From Puccinia triticina (lineage: Eukaryota > Basidiomycota > Pucciniomycetes > Pucciniales > Pucciniaceae): a stretch of DNA of 64,000 nucleotides. This document shows, one piece after another, positions 43,762 to 57,853 of this stretch (its first letter is position 1; each line of letters starts with the position of its first letter). Made by a program: the position numbers and the translations under genes. Location of the stretch: positions 1,178,001 to 1,242,000 of the forward strand of contig NC_070568.1 in NCBI RefSeq assembly GCF_026914185.1, read 5' to 3'. The notes under the pieces are model-generated. The model did no database searches, was not told the DNA's origin, and was given only the letters and a program-made list of their open reading frames with translations.

Positions 43762-45967
43762 ATGAAGCCAACCATCGCCAACATCAACACCAACACCAAC
43801 GCCAACCACTACAGCACCCCCGACTACCCGATGAACGAACCCACAAACACCTACGAACACACATATCCCTCAGCAAGCAAGAAAGCACATACCACCAAGC
43901 CAGCCAGCGCTTTCCAACACAGCACACCCACCCCCAGGCTCCAGTCCTCATCAACACCCGCCTCCTCAAGAAGCCTCAGCCAGGAGAAACGATGGTACGA
44001 CCGCTTCCGATTCTCTTCCGTCCAATACGCCCTCCTCAGCCTCCTCGCTCTCCAGTCCATCGCCGTCATCTCCATCCTCTCAACAACCGTCGCTAAGATC
44101 GAAAAGGAAATCCAATTCACTAACCCCCAGCTCAGGACTATCTCCACCTATCTGGTAAACCCCCGACCACATACACTACTCTACTCCAAACCAACACACT
44201 CTCATTCTTCCGTCTCTCTTATTAACAAAAAGCATTAGGCAGAAAACTCAACCTTTTGCTATCTTATCTGCAGGCCATCTTCATCATCGCAAACATCTTC
44301 CTGATCCTCATGGTCAGTCAGCTCGAAACATCCACTCGATCTGGAACGAGCCTCTAACGTTTATTTCTGATCTCCAGACGATCGACCTACTGCTCAATAA
44401 AAACGTCGTCCAGTTGATCGCCCTCTGTTTCTTCAACACCTCCATGGCCGTCTACGGAGCAGTTAGTACTCACCCAAAAGCCTCTTCTTCATTTATGTCA
44501 GCGCGTGGCCCACAAACAAGGGAAAAAAAGAAACCTGATTATATGCGGGTTTGTCATTTTTTAGGTGTTGCCTAACCAAATCCAAAGAGCCCTACATAAC
44601 CCCGGAGGCGCAGTCAGCTGGAATGGTGCTCGGGAAGGAACATCCTGTAACATGGTCCGTGCTTCTCTTCATCACCTGCCCCACAGACCCTGACATTCTT
44701 TATTTTGGTTTTCTGGCTGTCACTAGTATCTGAGCTGCTTTGGAGTCCAATATCTATATGGAGAAATCGCAGGATGGATCATCGCTATTCCGGTGATCGG
44801 AGGAATCGTATCGATCTTGATGGCTTATCTCACATGGCTGATCTACAAGGAATTCGGTACGCCCACCTTCCCCCATAAAATAAACACAACAAAAACAGCA
44901 CAATTAACATATTCTTCATCATATGTGTAGGATGGGAAATATTCAAATTGATTGGGGCGGATCTGGGGCTCAAGCGGATCTTGCAGAAGAAATACCTCTT
45001 CCACATGTTGCAGAAATTCGCCCTCTTCTTCTTCATCGGCCTGAGTTTGCAATTCTTGATGCTGGCCTCCAGCATGACTCCCTCTGAACGGATCCTGACT
45101 ATTTGGTATGCCGATTCTCACTCCCCGCCTCTGTCAGCAGTATCTGCCGCTTAGATTTCCATTTGATTTTCTCTCTTCTTTCACCACAGTGCTTTGCCGT
45201 TCAGCTTGGGCGTCGTGTAAGTCATTTGATGGATGGCTAGCTTCATATCTGTTTGTCTGTTGCTAACCATACGTTTCTTGCAGTATGCTAGGCGGATTTG
45301 CTGTCAGTAAAGAAATCCGGTGGATGATGGGCATTTACTATGTCTGCTGGACCGGGGCAACCGTGAGTGGACAACACCAACCGGACACTTTTTTTGCCCT
45401 TCCGAAATGAGTTCATAAACCTGACCAATTCTCTGTTGCATTTGCAGGTTTATTTCATCTTCAAATTGATCAGGCTGTATGACAACGATTCGATATCGGC
45501 CGCCGTTCGTTCCCTGACGATCTTCTCCGTCCTCACTATCGCCCTCTTGTTTGCTACGGGAATCGTTTCCATAATGTGTTACCAGAACTTCGGCAAGGGA
45601 CTCCTAGAAGCTCCAGCAGGTGAGTGGCACAGAAACACAGTAGCCGACGAAATAAATGATTGACGGGTATTGATTTGGATGTGTAGTGCTCAACGAATCG
45701 ATATGGTCGAAGTTCTGCAGTCCACGGAATACAAGCGGGGGAGGGCTGGGAGGGAAAGGCGCGACGAAGCCGGGGATCTCGAGCAAGACGACAAAGCTCG
45801 ACCGGCACAGTCGGATGACTTTGGGCGGCCGGGGCGGCACCGAAGAGGAGCTCAGTCCGCCGGACCATGACCGCATCACCGTTCTCGATGAGGCCCATCA
45901 TCGTCGCCCGACTAGACCGGAAATGATCCAGCTCCAAAACCAGCAGTATCGCATGTCCATGGATTAG
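43762..45967 (+). CDS. UPF0658-type Golgi membrane protein
   Basis: Ten exons: 43762-44154, 44274-44312, 44378-44461, 44565-44654, 44727-44856, 44931-45105, 45190-45216, 45284-45362, 45448-45619, 45687-45967, giving 489 residues; all junctions are GT-AG and phases agree. The N-terminus (about 100 residues) is Asn/Thr/Ser-rich and polar. Several hydrophobic segments follow (QYALLSLLALQSIAVISI; AIFIIANIFLILM; IAGWIIAIPVIGGIVSILMA; FALFFFIGLSLQFLMLAS; FSLGVVMLGGFAVS; YYVCWTGATVYFIFKLI; LTIFSVLTIALLFATGIVSI), and a Gly- and Ser-rich basic tail. The sequence ADLGLKRILQKKYLFHMLQK followed by FFFIGLSLQF resembles fungal UPF0658 Golgi proteins, whose biochemical role is unknown to me. The ATG at 43762 is the first in frame; upstream extensions lack ATG. 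Confidence 0.8.
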
Positions 45968-46893
45968 TCCTCTAATCCTCCACCCTTCCTCCAACTCCTC
46001 ACACTCTCACCAACGCCCCATTTGCTCTTCTTCTCTTCTTCCTTCCTCTCTCTGTCTGTGTGGATATTATATACATAAGCGTTATATATATGTTGATACG
46101 TTGATATTGCATCTCTCTCCCCCCGGACTTCTTGGTTTCTTTATGGTCGTTTTGTTTAAGGGTTCTCTTTCGCCTTTTCCTTTTTCCTCGTTGTGCCTCC
46201 CTTAGTAACCTCTCCCACCCTTTCCCCTTCTTTTATCCATCAACAAAAAAAGAAGCAAAAAACTGATGCGGAAAAAATATTGAATAATGGGTTGTCTTGT
46301 GATGTGTGTGTATGTATGTGTGTGTATGTAGTACATCAGTGGATTTTATGGGATTGGTTCTCTTTGTTTCCTCATTTCGTGCCGTTTGTGAATACATCAT
46401 TACATATAAATACTTACATACCAAACTTATAGTTATACCGTCATTTGTTGTTTTATCCGCCCCAGCTCCCCCTTCCTGCCTTCCAATTTTTCCTCGAGAT
46501 ACACACACACATGCAGACATACATCTAAACACTCAAAAACATACTTTATTTCCATTTCCATTCCTTTTTCTACTTTCTTTTTTTAATTGCTTTTGTATAT
46601 AGAATACCAATCAAAATGTCAGCCGAGATGAGGAGATACAAGATAGATTCTATTATATATGTATGTATTTTCTTTGGGCGTGCGTGGGTGGGGATGGGTT
46701 GGCGACGATCACAACCGAGTGAAAGCAGATCTCAAAAATGGACACATCTTTTTTGGAAAATTGTTGGTGATGGGTCGTCCCTCTAAAACCACCCTCGAGA
46801 GGCTCTTGACCTCGGTAACTATGAACAAGTGCTGGTGGGTCTTGGGTTGTGTCGTCAGATGTCATCAGCCTACTCCAGAGAAGCATACTGCTC
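45968..46893. other. Convergent 3' flanks
   Basis: Lies between the stop codons of the convergent UPF0658 and TFIIIC genes, so it holds both 3' UTRs. T-rich and TG/TA simple sequence (GTGTGTATGTATGTGTGTG at 46305-46330). No gene seen. Confidence 0.6.
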
Positions 46894-49800
46894 TCAAATA
46901 GGGGTCCAAAAGTGTCTCTGCCATTCCAGGCCACGAACCCAACGACTGGAGACTTGATGACTTCTACCCCCGACTTTCTGCTCTGTTCCGTACTCAATTT
47001 CCACCACTTTCCCCAGCCTGATCAGGTCCTCCAAAATGTCGTCTAGCTCCAAGGGGTTCAGGTTCAATTTCGTCCGTTTTCTTAATTCGTTCTGTGAGAG
47101 AAGTCATAACAAAATAGTTTATCAGTGACATGCGCTATTCGGCATGCTGGGGTGTTATTTGCGCCTTACGTAGGGTAATCCCGGGAGCGTCTGGATCAGG
47201 TTCTCCACTCGGTCCATCGACAGCTGGTGTAAACTCTCGACGAGATTTCCAGACAAATCAAGCCATAACCGAGGAACTACATAGCACGGATCCTTGGGAA
47301 TCACTCGAGTCGTTTGATCTTCGTCCTCGCCCTTGTTCGCATCATCGCTTGGCGGCGCTTTCACATAGGCTTTGTCCGCCCAATTTCCTATGTATTCCGG
47401 AGAGAACAATATTGCGGCTTCCTCATCACAAGCCCATCGTAATTTCGCTGGTTCAGTTTTTGTCAGAGTTTGGACACACTGGGCCAAGGCATCCTGAGGA
47501 ATCTGAGAAGATAATTGGTCCTGTAAACGGGTCATGCAGCAGAAAATTAGCAAAATACTCTTTGCTGCCTGTTAACTGAAGTCGAATTTCAGTTTTGGGG
47601 GGTTTGACTCACGATTAAGGCCTGTGGCGTAAGCCCTCCAGCGCCGGCTTGATGAACAGCTTGGTTAACTAGATCTAACTGTTCTTGCGGCGGCAATGTA
47701 CTTTCGTAGGGTATGATTTCTTCAGGGGAAGATTCCTTGTATCTAAATTTAACCACACCCTCGATGCAACTATCATCAAGTTTTCGGGTACGATAGTAAT
47801 TAGAAGTGTCCCATATTTTCGAGCGATTTGGATTCGCGTCCATTCGGAGCGTAACCTGAGTTCAGACGAATCGAGGAAATGTAAAGAAAAGGGCTGAAGG
47901 AAGGCAGAACGGGGTCACCGAAAATAAAATCTACTAACATTTCCTCGTGAATAAGCATGCAGTAGTGCAGCAGTCTCAGTATCAGTGGCAAGCAATGACC
48001 ATGTCTTCTCTTCGTTCGGGTCTGATGTCGAGTGACTGCACAGGCGTTCCAGAGCGCTGATCCGGGGTCCCTGCAAAGCTCTCGTATCCGGATTGGATAA
48101 ATATCTGCAAACAAAAAACAAAACAAAAAACATTAAAACTCGTTGATATAAGGAAAACCTGCTGGAGAAAATGCTCACTTGTCGGTATAACAATAGCTAC
48201 GGCCAGGGAGTCGCTTCTTATAATGCAGCTTGCCCCCGATAGCTATAATGCCTTTCAGGCAAAGGTGATCTGTGGCCCGGACCAGCAGGTCATCGGGGTA
48301 GTGTGAAAGCACTGCCGCAGCAATCGGCTCGGAGTATGTTTTGATCGGCGTCGAGGTGAGGAGCTTGTCATTTTTCGGTATGCGTCAGTCAAGCTGGTGT
48401 AAATTGTCTCATCATAGTACAATAACAATGACTTACTTTGATGGCCTCACAAGCTCGAAGCACTTGATGTGATACCGATGGCGTCGGCTTAGATCCTATT
48501 CTGGTTCGACATGATGCCGTGAATGGCTCGACGATTACGCTCATCTCACGGATCACCGAATTTGAGAACGAGTGAAATTCATCCCATCGTTCCGAACGTC
48601 GGGAGGGAAGCAACCTTCGAACTTTATAATTTGACCGAAGTTCGTCATAGGTACGAGGCAACGGATGTCCGGCGTATTCCTCTTCTTCTTTCTCTGTGAT
48701 ACTGACCTGGGATCGTAGATAAGCTTTGTCGATGTTGGACCTGAGATAGTCCAATGCAAGTTCTCCATCAAATGCGGCAGGGACTTCGGGCGTTGGATCT
48801 GGTAATTCGGGTATCTTTCCGCGTTTGTCAAAATATACTTCAGTCCACGCTTCAGTAAGAAGGTCAAGATATTTCTTCTCTTTTGGGTCGCGCTCCAGTT
48901 TCAACTGTCGGTTTCTTAAGAGGTGGGTTCGGGCCCCTTTGAACAGTTTAAGTGTGATCGGCCAAGGTAAAACATGAGCGCAAGTTGCAAACGCCCTTGC
49001 TCTCATGATTGCAACCATATCCTGCAAAAAATCGTCGAGAGTCTCATTCCAGTCTATACGGGTCCGCTGACCGGGCTTGATCACTGGAGCAATATAGAAT
49101 GACATGCACAATCAGCCCCCATTTCAGCTGTCAATCATGAGTAGAGCCCATACAATTGAAACTTACGACACGGTGCAGGGCGTAGTCCCATCTCGACGTT
49201 TGACTGCGGTCGAATAGCATTAGCAGCAACTGCACTGATCTTTTTGGGTTTGTCCGGAAACACGCGCCGTCGAGGCAATTCCTTGGGTTTCAACCTTCGA
49301 GGCTTAGGAGTTCTTTTCAACAGTTTGATACGCTTGGCCTTTGCTGAAGGCAACACAGGTAACAGGTCGCGTTTTGATGAACCGATGCGGTTTTCTATTT
49401 CGACCACCATTTCACTACCTTTATCGACTTCCATAGAATTGGCATCCTGAACAGCCTTCTTCCGCTCGAGCCATGCCGCTAATTCGGACTCAAGTTGATT
49501 GGCATTGATACCTCCATTATTCGTCGTGAATAATGTATGCAGATCTTTGAGCACGACTTCGTCAATTTCTTTGATACCGGATTGAGTTTTAAAGCGCTTG
49601 ATGATCGAATTCCAATCCCCCTCTTTCTGTTTTAGCGCATTTTTGGCTTTGTCTGACAAAACCTTGGCAGCCTTCTCCTGTGCGGATTTCAATTTCTCCG
49701 CATCGACCTCGGGTGCCCGCTTTTTCATCCTTTTCTTGGGAGGCTGGTTAAGGGCTTTCTGAGCTTTCTTGGCACGAGATAACGCCGCTGCCTCTCGGAA

Positions 49801-52800
49801 GGTTCGGACTGCTTGCCGAATAGCCTCGGGGACGGTAACCAATATCTCTGCAATCTTAGAAATCATTTCATCGTCCGTTTCGAGATCATGAGTCAAATTG
49901 GTCTGCCTGTCGAATCTGACAATGTATTCTCGCTGCGTAGGCGTCAATTGAATACCTTCCCGCCACTTGGATTGGTCCGTTATCATTTGCAAAACTTTCG
50001 GAGGTCCACCGAACAGTGGAGAATCTCCGACTGAATCGACGGTATTTTTGGTCGGGGGGGCCTCAGGGTTAGGTATTGAAGCCCGTTTCAGCTCTTCCCA
50101 GTAGTGTTCGCCATCGTGCTCGTCTTTCAAGGGCCACTTGGCCAATACAGACGGTGGGTTTTGAGAGCGCTGACTGAATTCATACACATGACCTTCGTTC
50201 ACCAGACAGAACAACCCTACGCTTGTGCACATTTGGCAAGGAGAATAGTAAAATGCCTCTCCATTCTCTGCGATCCGATAATATTCGGAGACATCGGTGC
50301 TCTTCTGCAACGGCACTACTAGTTTCAAATGGCATAAGACTTCAACTATTTGGTAGACTTTGACCCGTGAAAACTGGTTCCCAATTTGGAATAGACGCCT
50401 GATTGCTAGTGGAGTGTTGCTCATTGACGTTTCCAAAGCCCCGGGAGTAGCCCGAAATGTTTCGAATTCCTCGCTTTTTGTCATGATTGGGACTAATTTG
50501 GCAAACACGCCAACCGGTAGGTCTTGGAAAAGGAAGCTAGAAGAGAAAACTCGATGGCCAGATTTGATATTTAATGTTGAAGATGAGGTTCGACTGGGGT
50601 CATTGAACGACTTTAAAATATATAAGTGAAGAATTTTCGCCCGAGCAGCCTTCCCCAAAACAAAGCCGTAGAGCTGGGACAAGCATCGCCATTGATTCAA
50701 AAAGGCGGTGCGAAGAGCCTCGTCATTGACGCCTAATGCGTTGGGTAAGGGTGAAGGCCTGGTGGTTGATCTTGGAGGTAAGCGATGCACAGGAGAGGCG
50801 AAATCTTGATGTTGATTGACGCGTGCTTCAGTTGCTTTGTCGAGAGTTTTGAATCGCACTTTCATATCATCTAACCACTTCCTCATTTCCGGACCATCCA
50901 ATGGGATGCCAGGTAGGTATATGATTTTCCGGTGGCAAGACGCGCCCAGCGCATCGGTCACCAGCACTGTTGTTATTTTGATTTCCTTCCTTGATTCGAG
51001 GCCATGGAGAGTGCAATTCAACGTTCGACTATCCATCAGACTGACTACATGATCTTGATCCGCTCGATCAACGAGGTCCCGGGCGGCTTTTGCCAACTCG
51101 TTGGTCTTTTCAACGATTCCACCGGCGAATTTGATAGCTTCAAGTAAGTGATATTCACGGTGCAATGAGGTGAGGTTTTGACGAGCACCCCGCGCTTTGA
51201 GTAAACTACCTGTATCGAGCCACAAAGCACATAATGAGTTGATTTGCAGAAGCCGGTATCAAACAAGACTTGCCTGCGGTTGGAGCGGGAGGCGCGCTAG
51301 GGGTATCCGGCTTATCATGCTCTTTGCGAGAAGGTGAGGTGTTTGAAGGAAGAGGTTCGTTGGAATGTTGGGATGAAGCTGGGGCATCAGGTTGAGGAAG
51401 CGATTGGGCTGCCGGCTCGGGGTTTTCCGCAGGCTTTTCAGACGGTGACGGCTCGGCCACCGTACGAGATGGATTTGAATTAGGCCCAAGCTTTGAACGC
51501 TTCCTCGGCTTCGCCGTAACGGAACTCTCGGAAATAAGACGCTTAGCGGGAATACTTTCACCAACTGGATTGGTCATTTGTACCTCGGGCAGAGAATCTG
51601 CCAGCCATTGTCAGCCAGACAAGCAAAACATAAGAGTCAAGATGATTGATTTAAGGCATTGCTCACCATTTTGTTCAGCTTGTTCCTGCGAAGATTTCTC
51701 CTGAACTCCATTCGCCCGTTTAGGAGGTCTTCCTCGACGTGCTGCTGTCGGGGCTTTTTTTACGAGCTTTCCCCAAGTGCCCTTTGGTTCTGGGACCGTT
51801 TTGCTAAAAAGCTGAGCGGCGTTTTCATAGAAGGCTAGATTAAGCGTTGAAGATTCTATGTGCATGAATCCTCCCGTGTTCGAGTCTCGTGCGCCGTCGT
51901 CGTCAGCAGCTAGCATGATGCCAGAAGCTTGGCATTTGGCCTTCAACCCTTCCGAACTAAACCATCTCACGCGCTTTTCCCGACCAGATGTTTCTAGCAC
52001 GCTGGAAACTTTGAGGTGAGAAAGATGCGAAGGACCTTGTTCACGCTCCATTCTGGTTAGGATTTGCTCTACTGTCCGACCTTCAATGTCGTTGAGTTTA
52101 TGGCACAGAGTCTGTTAATTTGCCCAAAATCATATTAGGTTGGACATGTCACCGGTTCGGAGATAATGGATCATTAACCTTATATATTATTCCCTCTTGC
52201 CCTGAACTATCAAGCAAGTCATATATAGTTTGCCCTATGGACCTTGTGATGGGTAACACGCTTAATTCCTCCTCGACTTCTTGATCATCAACGGCCGCTG
52301 TAACAGGTTTCGGTTGGGTTGAAGTAGCACACATCGACTCTTCGCCAATGGGAGTTAGTCGAATGCATGGGGTGTGCCCACTTGTGTTGACTATCGCCAC
52401 TCTTTCTACAAGCCCGCGCTTGATGTAGGCATCAATTAACCGGTTTAGTCTCCTTCGTTCATCTTTCGTCGGAGTAGCGATGCCCTAATGGATAATTGAG
52501 GAAAGGAAACGAGATGTGTTAGGTATGCAACTTATACAGAGCGTGGCACAGAGCGGTCCAACATTTGGAATTGACTCAGCACGATTGCTTTGATGATATC
52601 CGCATGGACCATCGTTTTGTCTGGACTACGTTTGAGCACAGTAAACATTCTGGATTTTACTAGGTTTTCATTCACGGCTAGAAACTCTCTGTTTATCGGA
52701 GACATGACTGCCTTAGGTGGATCGTCGTTTGTCACAGAATGGATGATACCGTCCATAGTCAGATTCTCTGGGGTGTTATTGAACAAGGAAGAAGGATTGG

Positions 52801-54019
52801 GCGGGTCAAGGCGAGGAAAGCCGTATTCATCGGAATCAAAGGCTGGATCTTGGGGGGTTGAGGAGGTACGGTGATCTTCATCTTTTCGGATTGAGTTTTT
52901 GTACCACTCGGACGTCGCAAGATAGCGCCTGTGAACCACGCGATTGGTCCATGCTTTGTGTTGATATGCGCGAAACTTGACAACCAGTTGAAGGTCAGTG
53001 AGAACTTTCACGAAGTGGAATAAGGATTTCTGGTCATGTTTCAGCTGGCGGCCTAATTCCATGACCGTAGCACCGGCCTCCCTTCCTTGAGCCACAATCG
53101 AAAGGACTTGGTATACGTATGGTGTTAATCTGGGACTCTGTGATGACCGAAGACAGTAGCTTGTGTCAATTTCATATGTGAATTAAGTGATGGTATCTAC
53201 TAACCCGAGTATCAGTACCAACTACGGCTTTCCAGCAGGTCATTGGATCAACGGCTATCTTCAGCTTGCTCTGGCCATCGTCGCCCAGTCCGAATTTCGC
53301 TATCAGCTCGTCCCTCGGTAGAGTGACCAGAGACGGACTTAGTTCTCTCCAAACGGAGGAGGACGGGGTGGCAGCTTGTTTGGAAGTAGCTGTGGCCTTT
53401 TTGAGTTCTTGAGACTGAGGAACTTGAAAGCTTTTTTGAACTTTGCCTGTCTCCAGTGCTCGCAACTGACCGATGCTCAGACAAGGAGCGTTGGCATCGG
53501 CGTTCTTTGAATTAGACACCTCACTTTTGTTTCGGTTCTTTGTTGATTTTGTGAGCCGGTTAGGACGTTGAGTCATTTTGTTGGCCGCCTTAGATGCAAT
53601 CATGGGTAGCTGTAAGGTTTTTGTCCCAGAATTTTCATTGCAAGATTGTACTGAGCCGGGAATATTCGAGTCTGGTTCCCATGCAGGGTCATCTTCGACC
53701 GCTTCGCTGGGGTTGGGGGCGGGTTCGAGCTGTTCGAGCACACCTAGCCTGACTGGTTCTAGTTGACAAAGCTTCCCCCAGACGAAGTTTTTGTAGGACT
53801 CGTCTACGAACTGACTGGGTTCAGCCGGATAGCGAGCTCTGCGACGAGTGTAGTAAGATTCGATGAATCCATCCAAACGGGCCACCGAGCAGCCTGCCAA
53901 GAGTTCGACTGTCAGTAGAAAAGTCTTGGAGCTCATTCGAACAACTCAATACAAGCTCTACCTTCCTCGCCATCCATGGCCATCTCTGTCACGAGATGAT
54001 GTAACAGCTCGTCGAGCAT
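46894..54019 (-). CDS. TFC3: TFIIIC largest subunit (B-block binding, Tfc3/tau138-like)
   Basis: RNA polymerase III factor TFIIIC recognises the B box of tRNA genes through this subunit. Exons (minus strand): 54019-53962, 53893-53205, 53137-52538, 52484-52179, 52111-51667, 51597-51274, 51209-49167, 49083-48437, 48363-48179, 48104-47939, 47855-47613, 47520-47170, 47091-46894; about 2084 residues with consistent phases. The N-terminus MLDELLHHLVTEMAMDGEEG joined to CSVARLDGFIESYY and the winged-helix segment around residues 252-320 (QGREAGATVMELGRQL, LFHFVKVLTDLQLVVKF) are the family's conserved parts. Further conserved stretches are TPTKDERRRLNRLIDAYIKR and RTRIDWNETLDDFL. The middle holds long charged, Lys-rich regions (49300-49760). 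The exon 6 donor is GC (CAG|GCAAGT). The exon 3 end is the least certain junction. Confidence 0.88.
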
Positions 54020-56779
54020 CTTCACCAATGGTCCGTGCCGTGAGTGTACCGAATTTAATGTTGGAGTGGTGGCTCGCAGGAGAGATGATTTTATTACTAG
54101 AAAATCATCTAGATAAACTATGTACAACATCTCTGTGACAGCTGTCGTAGTCGAGAACTATGTACATGTCACGCACCACGGAAAAAATGGGGGTTGGTCG
54201 GACCCAAGGCCCGTCAGTCTCACGCGAATAACACAAGTCCCTCTCTGTGCCCCGCGAGCACCCTCCCGCTTGCGGGAAATGTCCAACATTTGGCTTGAGG
54301 TTGCCCAGCCAAATGTTGAAAAATGCCTTCTAACCCAAATATCACCGTATACCCCTCTGATTTATTCATAGCCTCCGGTACCATTAGAATCCTCTTTCAT
54401 TTCTACATAATCTCAGCGGTCCAAAACAACACCTACCGCCTTCCCCTAATAAAAAAATTAATGTAAAAATTCCACCTGAGAGCCTATCCGGCCTGATGTA
54501 GACCGGATCACCCATCCGGCCTAAACACATGAAGATAAGGTTAGACATCAGACATCAATACCCTTTTATGGGTATAACTGCCGCAAGCCACCTAAATTCT
54601 GTATTGACGAGAGACCTGTCATTCTTAAGTCAATACTGAAAAAACCCGTGAGAGTGTGTCCAACCTTGACCTTTGGATGATCCGATGGCTCCATTGCATA
54701 GCTCAAGACAACCCCTCACAGGAATGGCCGCTGAGCGGCGGGTTTGGGACAAATTTAATTGAAAAAATATGTACAAAAAAGCTGAGAAGCAGGGCTACAA
54801 CATGGTATAGGATGCTTTGAATTTTGTGCTGAGAGAAATGAGTAAAAGAGATGTAAACACAGAAATCATGATTTTCCGTGTAAATATCTCTCAGCCTCAG
54901 GCAAAGATTGGGACATTAGTCCTAAGCCTCTCCGAGGAGGCGCAAAGCGTCTCCGAAGGAGAGGCTTAGTTAATCTCGAGTCTCACGCGGCTTGGGGGCA
55001 AGCCTCTCTGTTGAGACGGGGGCTCTCCTCTACATGGAGAGGCTTGGTTAAGTTCGCGTAAAAGCGAGTTCCAAAGCAGCATGCCGTTCAGCTCTGCGCG
55101 CCAGAACTTTCACGGCCACGGGAGGGTGATGTGCCCAAACGCTGGATTTGGGAACAAAGGGGGCAATCATGTTTGATGCAATGTCTCTAGCCTAACTAAG
55201 CCTCTCAAACGGAGGGGGGGGGGGGCACATCCCGAAGGGACTCTCTGTAGGAGAAGCTTATGACTCATGTCATACTTTTTACCTGAGAGGTTGGGCTTTT
55301 GTGGCTTTTTATGCCCTTTTTTCCTTTGACCCTCCACACAGCAAAAACTGGCAAACCTCTGCTGAAGCCCTGAAGGGTCAATACAGCTGACCATCTTGGC
55401 TTCAGATCCCTGTCCTCATAATGAGGATTAGATGCACGAGCTGGATTGGCCAAGTCATATTAACCAGAGCTTGGAGAGCTTGGATCCTGTGAAATTGAAT
55501 TGAATGATCATACTATTTTCCAAGGTTGGTTTTTTCATATTTTTTTATATATCTTTTAGGTGCAGTTTGATTTGACATTGCACACTACTGTATATATCAG
55601 CTACTGTGTACAAAAACAAGGCATAATGTGATGAAGATTGCCTATAAAAACTAACTGGTGAATTTAAAAATGCCAGAAACCTTGGGATGAGAGATTAAGC
55701 ATACGGAGAAAGGTGAAAAAGAGGAGAAGAAATAGAGGACAACTAGTTTAAGTGTTCCATTGACATTGCTTGCTGCTCTGGGTGGCTTGTTTCATCTGAG
55801 GGCATGTTTCTGACTATGGAGGGTGAGAAATTTTTTTGTCTAGAGACTCCAATGTTTTAAATGTTGGAAGATTGTTCACACAGCTTGATGGTGCAAGAAC
55901 TCTCCACTCTGCAGCAAATGTACCAGTAATCACAAATCAAACACTTGCACATCTCCAACAGCTATTACTCCCTCTTGTTGTGTATGCATCACTCAAGAAA
56001 AAATGATCTCCAAAAAGAATATCAACTAGCAATTGTGTGTAGTGAGCTCCGCGGTAGAATTCATTTTGTAAAAAAAGTCCCAAACGTTCTATCTTGGCCG
56101 CAATGTCTTTGTCAAGTAGGTGTAAGACAATTGATCCATTTTTTTACCACTGCTATTTGGGTCGCCTAGTCATTGAGCTGATTGTATCAGAGACGGATCA
56201 ATTCTGTTTTGAAGGCCTATTTCTTGTAAGTGAGATTGGTTTGAAGGTTCAAAATTGGTGGGTACTGCATGTAATAGGGTTGGAAATCTTGATGGGAAGG
56301 TTTTTAGTTCTTGGCAAAGAAGCTTGGTCCACTTGTGAGGTCAGTTCAATTCACACATGTCATACAACCCAGAATACCCCAAAAACCATAAGTTTGGAGG
56401 TTCATGGGAGGAGAACGCTTGGACTTCCAGAGACATGTGTAGCGGCAAAGATAGGAAAGAGTGAGACAAGTTTCATGATCCAAAGGGCATGCCTGGGGAC
56501 CTTTGGGAACAGGGTCAAAAATTGAAAGGCACAAAATTTTCTGCTACAACATTTAGAAGATCAGAATCTCTCAGGCCAAAATGTGGACATTAGTCCCAAG
56601 TTCCTGCTTCTGAGGTTGCGCTTTGCACCAGCCCAGGCTGTACCAGGGCCCTCCAAAGTGGGGGACTTTTGTTAAGTTAGGCAATGTCTGTCCCCGGAGA
56701 TTGTTTTGTCAAATTCAAAGGGCTTGAGAATCACCAGAAATGTTACCAACCTTGGCACTCCTTGCAGCTCAAATGTGTA
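54020..56779. other. Intergenic region with palindromic repeats
   Basis: Divergent promoters are expected at both ends. 54490-54540 contains opposed CCGGCCTGATGTAGACCGG units. 54930-55045 and 55190-55215 carry AAGCCTCTCC and its complement GGAGAGGCTT repeatedly (for example 54935-54970, a hairpin). A run of at least nine G lies near 55208. 56560-56620 partly repeats 54890-54930 (GGACATTAGTCC). No gene is supported. Confidence 0.5.
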
Positions 56780-57386
56780 GGGGGGCTACATCCGGCGCCG
56801 CAGCACAGTTCACCCCTCTTGTTATACCACGGGCCCAGAATAAAATCCCAGAGGCATCCAGATTCCAAATCCATTCAAAATCCAGATCTCCCCTCAAAAC
56901 AGTGTCACAACATGTTTTTTGTGATGAATTCTTGGTTGCCAGGACGGCACTGGGACTCTGCCATCCCACGAATGGATCTGCAATCCCAAAATGCACCCGC
57001 GGTGTACGCCATTTGCTGGAAAGCAAATGGGGATTTGTCCAAGCAGTCACACTACTCATACTATTTTTATGGTTGGCTGCTTGGATTTCCACTTGGATGG
57101 CATATTTTTGTTTTCATTGGTTCACATGCAACATGTGTATCAGATTGCTTATCTGGAAGTATCAAAATATGCTGCGGAAGCGTTAGGGGCCGCGTTGACA
57201 ATAGAAATTCACAAAACTGTAATGCCCATTTTAAGGTGTTTATCAAAAACTTTTTGAAATTAATATTTTTTTCCCTATTACCAAGAAACATCTAGTTCTG
57301 CACAGCTTGCCAAAATTTGTAACAGTTGTTCATAACTACCTTAAAATTGGCTCTAAAGTTTGGTAAATTTTCATTGTGAACCCCCC
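56780..57386. mobile_element. Possible TA-flanked TIR element, weak
   Basis: The left end GGGGGGCTACATC and, inverted, the right end GGGGGGTTCACAATG are short but resemble the TA-flanked MITE at 17326-17581; TA is on both sides. Overlapping frames inside (for example 56740-57186) have no recognised domain. The inverted match is only about 10 bp, so this may be coincidence. Confidence 0.35.
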
Positions 57387-57853
57387 TATTGAATGTGTGC
57401 CAAGAGTTCTACCAGTATCTTATAACTTCCCCTCCCCAGATGAAATTCTTCAGGAAAGTGTTAAAGAGGCTCATGCTATGTTGCCAAAGACTTTTCCAAT
57501 TTAAAGTAAATTTGGTGGAACACCAATTCATCCAGAATCAGGTGCATCACAAATATGTTGCACCACAGTAAATTTTAGAATACTCTTTATAAAAATTTCC
57601 CCTCTTAAAAACTAGTTCCAAAATTATTCCATGGATAACTCGATTCAAGTACAGGATAATCAGGAGGATATGTGGCGGTCTGCGTGCGGGCCGGTGCTCG
57701 ACTGTCACTTTGCATGTCATTATGCATGCGGCAATTCGAAACAGATGAAACCATCCAAGGTGTTGATGTGATCGATCGCACTCGACAGCCTTTGACCATC
57801 AGGATACTTGCTTCTCGTTAAGCTAACATTCACTCTACATCATCGATAACACA

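Noticed and set aside
56684..57295. 203-residue plus-strand protein
   Set aside because: Two other frames are equally open, composition is Cys/Trp/His-rich as in non-coding DNA, and no motif is recognised.
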